Of a DNA stretch of 7,978 bases, positions 5,836-7,978 are shown one piece after another. Below the pieces are notes generated by a model, which saw nothing but the letters and a program-made list of their open reading frames with translations, did not search any database and was not told the DNA's origin. This DNA is from Victivallales bacterium Lenti_02 (GTDB taxonomy: Bacteria > Verrucomicrobiota > Lentisphaeria > Oligosphaerales > Lenti-02): the NCBI GenBank assembly GCA_001603055.1, contig LVAZ01000401.1:1-7978 (forward strand), read 5' to 3'. The stretch's first letter is position 1, and each line of letters opens with the position of its first letter. A program made the position numbers and the translations under genes.

Positions 5836-7326
5836 CTATGCTTGCGTCGGGGGTTCGAGCCCGAGACGGCTGTATTGCTCGGGCATGGCACCGTAGCGGG
5901 CGAGGGTTTGCGCGAGCCGCTGGGCCAGTTCGGTTTCGAGACCGGGATCGGCGATGGGCTGGCGCTGGCCGGGATCGGTGCGGAGGTCGAAGATGGGATT
6001 GGCGTCGGTGGCGTCGCGGTGGCGCTGCGAGCGGGCGGGAATGCGCAGGTGGGGAACGCCGTGGGCGGTGGGGAGGAAGACCCCAGTTTCCGCCTGGGCC
6101 AGACGCTCGCGCGGGAGGAAGTCGCTGAAGCCGCGGGGCATGAGGGTGTAGTGATAGAGCGGTGCGCCGGGCTGGGGCTGGCGGCAGTAGGTGTGGACCC
6201 CGTCGGTCCAGTTCACATCCTTGCCGAAGTAGCCGAAGAGGACGGATTCATGGTGGGGTTCGTCCTGTTCGAGGAGATGACGGAACGAGCGGCCCTGGAC
6301 ATGGGGGGGCAGGTCGGCCCCGTGCCAGTCCATGAAGCTGGGCATGAGGTCGATGGTGGCGGTGAGGGCCTGGACCCGAGTGCCGGGCTGCTTGATTTCG
6401 GGCGCGCAGACGAGGAGGGGGATATGGGCCAGCTCGTTGTAGTCGAGCATGTAGTTCTTGGCCCAGAGCCCGTGCTCGCCGAGCAGGTGGCCGTGGTCGG
6501 TGGTGAGCACCAGGGCGGTGTCCTTCCAGAGATCGTGCTCGTCCATCTTGTCGAGCATCTTGCCGAGCCAGAAATCGGCCATGGCGAGGGTGCCCGCGTA
6601 GCATTTGCGGATATGGGCCACGGCGTCGGGATCGTCCAGCTCGGGATCGAGGGGGGCGTACTCGGGCCAGTTGTAGAAGTAGCGGTTGTCCCAGGTGTCC
6701 CCGTGCAGGTCGCGGTATTTGCTCGGGCAGTCGAAGGGTTCGTGGGGGTCGAAGACTTCGAGATGGAGATGCCAGTTGTCGGCGGCGTGGTTGTTTTCGA
6801 GGAACTCGATGGCGCGGGCGAAACAGCGGGGGGTGGGGTAGGAAAGGTCCTCCTCGGGATCGTGGAACTGGCGGTTCACCCAGTAGGCTCGGCGGACCTT
6901 GCCCTTGCCCCGCGTGCCCGCAGGAGCCTCGGGCGCCTCGACCAGGGGATGCCAGACGTCGCCTTCCTGGCCGCGCTCGAACTCCCAGGTGTCGAAGAGG
7001 GTGTGGTAGCACTCGCCGCCGCTGTGGAAGTAGTGGTAGTGGTCGGTGATGAGGTGGCTGTAGACGCCCTTCCGGCGGCGCAGCTCGACCGGCAGGCAGT
7101 CATCCCACGGCTCGATGGGCCCCCAGGGCGTTTCGAGGAAATTGAGCCGTCCGGTCATCATCTCGCGCCGGGCTGGCATGCAGGGCAGCGAGCCGCACCA
7201 GTGGTTGGCGAACACCGCGCCCCGTTCGGCCAGACGGTCGAGGTTCGGGGTCTGCACCCAGCTCGGCTGATAGCAGTTCAGGTAGTGGCGGTTGAGCGAG
7301 TCGAGGACGACGAAGATGGTGCGCAT
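5836..7326 (-). CDS. Sulfatase family hydrolase, Cys-type formylglycine enzyme, cytosolic
   Basis: The product is 496 residues. The active-site signature CxPxR is Cys49-Met-Pro-Ala-Arg53 (GSLPCMPARREMMTGR), so Cys49 should be converted to formylglycine. Other sulfatase landmarks are FDPHEPF, LTTDHGHLLGEHGLWAKN with metal ligands Asp277 and His278 and the catalytic-type Lys, NELAHIPLLV, and the C-terminal FDLRTDPGQ. The first metal site reads VLDSLNRHYL: Asp9 is present, but the second Asp of the common DD pair is Ser. This pattern, with Asp-His later, recalls the phosphonate monoester hydrolase branch, so sulfate ester, phosphate diester or phosphonate substrates all remain possible. There is no signal peptide, so it is cytosolic, unlike most polysaccharide sulfatases. 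AAGGAG 6 nt before the ATG at 7326 fixes the start over an ATG at 7389. It is the first gene of an operon with the SDR. No maturase gene is in the window. Confidence 0.93.
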   Translation of the reverse strand: MRTIFVVLDSLNRHYLNCYQPSWVQTPNLDRLAERGAVFANHWCGSLPCMPARREMMTGRLNFLETPWGPIEPWDDCLPVELRRRKGVYSHLITDHYHYFHSGGECYHTLFDTWEFERGQEGDVWHPLVEAPEAPAGTRGKGKVRRAYWVNRQFHDPEEDLSYPTPRCFARAIEFLENNHAADNWHLHLEVFDPHEPFDCPSKYRDLHGDTWDNRYFYNWPEYAPLDPELDDPDAVAHIRKCYAGTLAMADFWLGKMLDKMDEHDLWKDTALVLTTDHGHLLGEHGLWAKNYMLDYNELAHIPLLVCAPEIKQPGTRVQALTATIDLMPSFMDWHGADLPPHVQGRSFRHLLEQDEPHHESVLFGYFGKDVNWTDGVHTYCRQPQPGAPLYHYTLMPRGFSDFLPRERLAQAETGVFLPTAHGVPHLRIPARSQRHRDATDANPIFDLRTDPGQRQPIADPGLETELAQRLAQTLARYGAMPEQYSRLGLEPPTQA

Positions 7327-7332
7327 GGGGTT

Positions 7333-7338
7333 CTCCTT
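7333..7338 (-). promoter_or_regulatory. Ribosome binding site of the sulfatase
   Basis: AAGGAG on the - strand lies 6 nt before the ATG at 7326. It selects this start over the in-frame ATG at 7389, which would add 21 residues unlike the family. Confidence 0.85.
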
Positions 7339-7425
7339 GACTCCGGTACCATACTCGCCCGAGGCGGCTCCGCCCTGGTTTCGGGACAAAAGAACTCGAC
7401 TTGTGAAATACGGCTGGCCTTGCGC

Positions 7426-7450
7426 TGGAGAGGCGCCCGTCCTCGGGCGC
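7426..7450 (+). repeat. Hairpin element, copy 1
   Basis: TGGAG, then AG, a stem GCGCCCG (7433-7439), loop TCCT, and stem CGGGCGC (7444-7450). It shares the TGGAG lead, the CG-TCCT-CG loop and the 7-bp stem length with the copies at 7718 and 7805. It sits 100 bp upstream of the sulfatase start codon. Confidence 0.6.
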
Positions 7451-7581
7451 GGGACGTGTGCCGGAGACGGGACGTCATGCCTGCCGAGCCATTGGCCGGG
7501 GCGACCCGGCGCTTTGCGCCCAGCAGGGGAGAACCGCGTCTCTCCGTCTCAGGAGCAGTTCCCTCGCCACGGGCCTGGCAT

Positions 7582-7602
7582 TTTCTCCGGTTATCGGTGG
7601 GG
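7582..7602 (+). repeat. 21-bp direct repeat, copy 1
   Basis: TTT followed by CTCCGGTTATCGG and TGGGG. It matches positions 7889-7909 at 20 of 21 bases; the single difference is T against C after the core. Confidence 0.7.
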
Positions 7603-7655
7603 GAAGCACGAAGATCGCGCAAGCTGAACGCCCTGTTTGTCAGCGTGCGGAGTAC

Positions 7656-7684
7656 CGGGAAGGGTGTATTCTGGGCCTTTCCCG
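7656..7684. other. Stem-loop in the intergenic region
   Basis: CGGGAAGGG (7656-7664) pairs with CCTTTCCCG (7676-7684) as nine base pairs including one G-T wobble, with an 11-nt loop. No T-run follows on either strand. Its function is unknown. Confidence 0.4.
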
Positions 7685-7717
7685 TGGCTGCGCCGGACCC
7701 CGTGCCAATCTTTTGCG

Positions 7718-7741
7718 TGGAGCGGTCGCGTCCTCGCGACC
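7718..7741 (+). repeat. Hairpin element, copy 2
   Basis: TGGAGC, stem GGTCGCG (7724-7730), loop TCCT, stem CGCGACC (7735-7741). It is a perfect 7-bp hairpin. The copy at 7805-7828 is the same element in reverse orientation. Similarity reaches further upstream: CCCCG and a TGCnAATC stretch (7698-7710) occur in mirrored position beyond the other copy. Confidence 0.7.
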
Positions 7742-7804
7742 AACCGTCCCGCGCCATGCCCACCTTTGCGGATTGGGCGGGGCGCTTCCGGCGCTGCGCG
7801 CCGT

Positions 7805-7828
7805 GGCCACGAGGACGTGGCCGCTCCA
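7805..7828 (-). repeat. Hairpin element, copy 3 (inverted)
   Basis: Read on the - strand: TGGAGC, stem GGCCACG, loop TCCT, stem CGTGGCC. It differs from copy 2 at two base pairs, and both partners change in each case (T-A to C-G and G-C to A-T), so the hairpin is kept. With its flank to 7851 it makes an imperfect inverted repeat of about 45 bp arms with 7698-7741. Confidence 0.7.
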
Positions 7829-7888
7829 GGCGCTTGATTTGCATGGCGGGGAGCAAGGCGTTTTGGTTGCGCGTCCCTCTGAGTTCTG

Positions 7889-7909
7889 TTTCTCCGGTTA
7901 TCGGCGGGG
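7889..7909 (+). repeat. 21-bp direct repeat, copy 2
   Basis: TTT followed by CTCCGGTTATCGG and CGGGG, the second copy of the repeat at 7582-7602. Copies 2 and 3 of the hairpin element lie between the two. Confidence 0.7.
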
Positions 7910-7978
7910 CTGAACCTGCTCGGACGGATATGGTTTCATGGTTTTCGGGGGCTCTCCGAGGAATCGAGCCCTTGCAGG

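Larger units (their letters stand above)
7327..7978. other. Intergenic stretch without a supportable gene, rich in small repeats
   Basis: These 652 bp lie upstream of the sulfatase operon and run off the window. Several frames are open, but their products are Arg/Pro/Ser-rich and match no family I know. They cross palindromes, and their codon choice (tta, aga, cga, gga) differs from the neighbouring genes. What the stretch does hold is three copies of a covarying hairpin element, one pair of 21-bp direct repeats and some single stem-loops. The sulfatase promoter should lie in its left part, but I see no clear -35/-10 pair. Confidence 0.6.

Noticed and set aside
7278..7856. A 192-codon open frame on the - strand overlapping the sulfatase start.
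   Set aside because: It overlaps the confident sulfatase start and its ribosome site in another frame, and its product is Arg-rich low-complexity sequence created by the hairpin repeats.
7949..7971. GGGCTC and GAGCCC as a terminator near the right edge.
   Set aside because: The stem is only 6 bp with an 11-nt loop and no T-run on either strand, and no gene is known to end there.
7477..7978. An open frame on the + strand from an ATG at 7477 running past the window edge, at least 167 codons.
   Set aside because: It crosses all of the repeats except the first hairpin copy, is Arg/Pro/Ser-rich, uses tta/aga/cga/gga codons rare in the neighbours, has no ribosome site and matches no known family. 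The same frame is also open leftward across the antisense of the sulfatase, as expected of GC-rich non-coding frames. It cannot be fully excluded without the sequence to the right.

Overview
The window is high-GC DNA, roughly two-thirds G+C by eye. It carries seven convincing protein genes, no RNA genes and no recognisable transposase. The gene content is a corrinoid-type URO-D-like protein, a COG1313/PflX-type radical SAM protein, a GT4 glycosyltransferase, a hexose-6-phosphate mutarotase, a TIM-barrel sugar isomerase, an SDR and a cytosolic Cys-type sulfatase. Together with a CACGAAG intergenic repeat, this suggests a GC-rich bacterium of the PVC group or a neighbour such as Lentisphaerota, Kiritimatiellota, Planctomycetota or Hydrogenedentota. 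That placement is an inference from protein style; no marker gene is present.

Layout. Positions 2-5095 hold five genes on the + strand. A 5'-truncated URO-D-like gene is followed after 5 bp by the radical SAM gene. The glycosyltransferase, mutarotase and TIM-barrel isomerase follow after gaps of 73, 132 and 180 bp. The last gap contains the CACGAAG repeat, a run of G-tracts and a possible promoter and leader hairpin. At 5096-5101 the isomerase meets the SDR gene tail to tail, only 6 bp apart, on top of a strong G-quadruplex candidate and a 9-bp GC hairpin. The SDR and the sulfatase are an 11-bp-spaced, two-gene operon on the - strand. Positions 7327-7978 hold no gene I can support. This stretch is instead rich in repeats: three copies of a small hairpin element whose stems vary in a compensated way, and a pair of 21-bp direct repeats 307 bp apart.

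How the genes may work together. Mutarotase, TIM-barrel isomerase/epimerase, SDR and intracellular sulfatase all fit uptake and remodelling of unusual, perhaps sulfated, sugars. Nothing in the window proves one shared pathway. The tightest functional hint is the 5-bp pairing of the URO-D-like protein with an uncharacterised radical SAM enzyme. The most unusual DNA structure is the covarying hairpin family upstream of the sulfatase operon.
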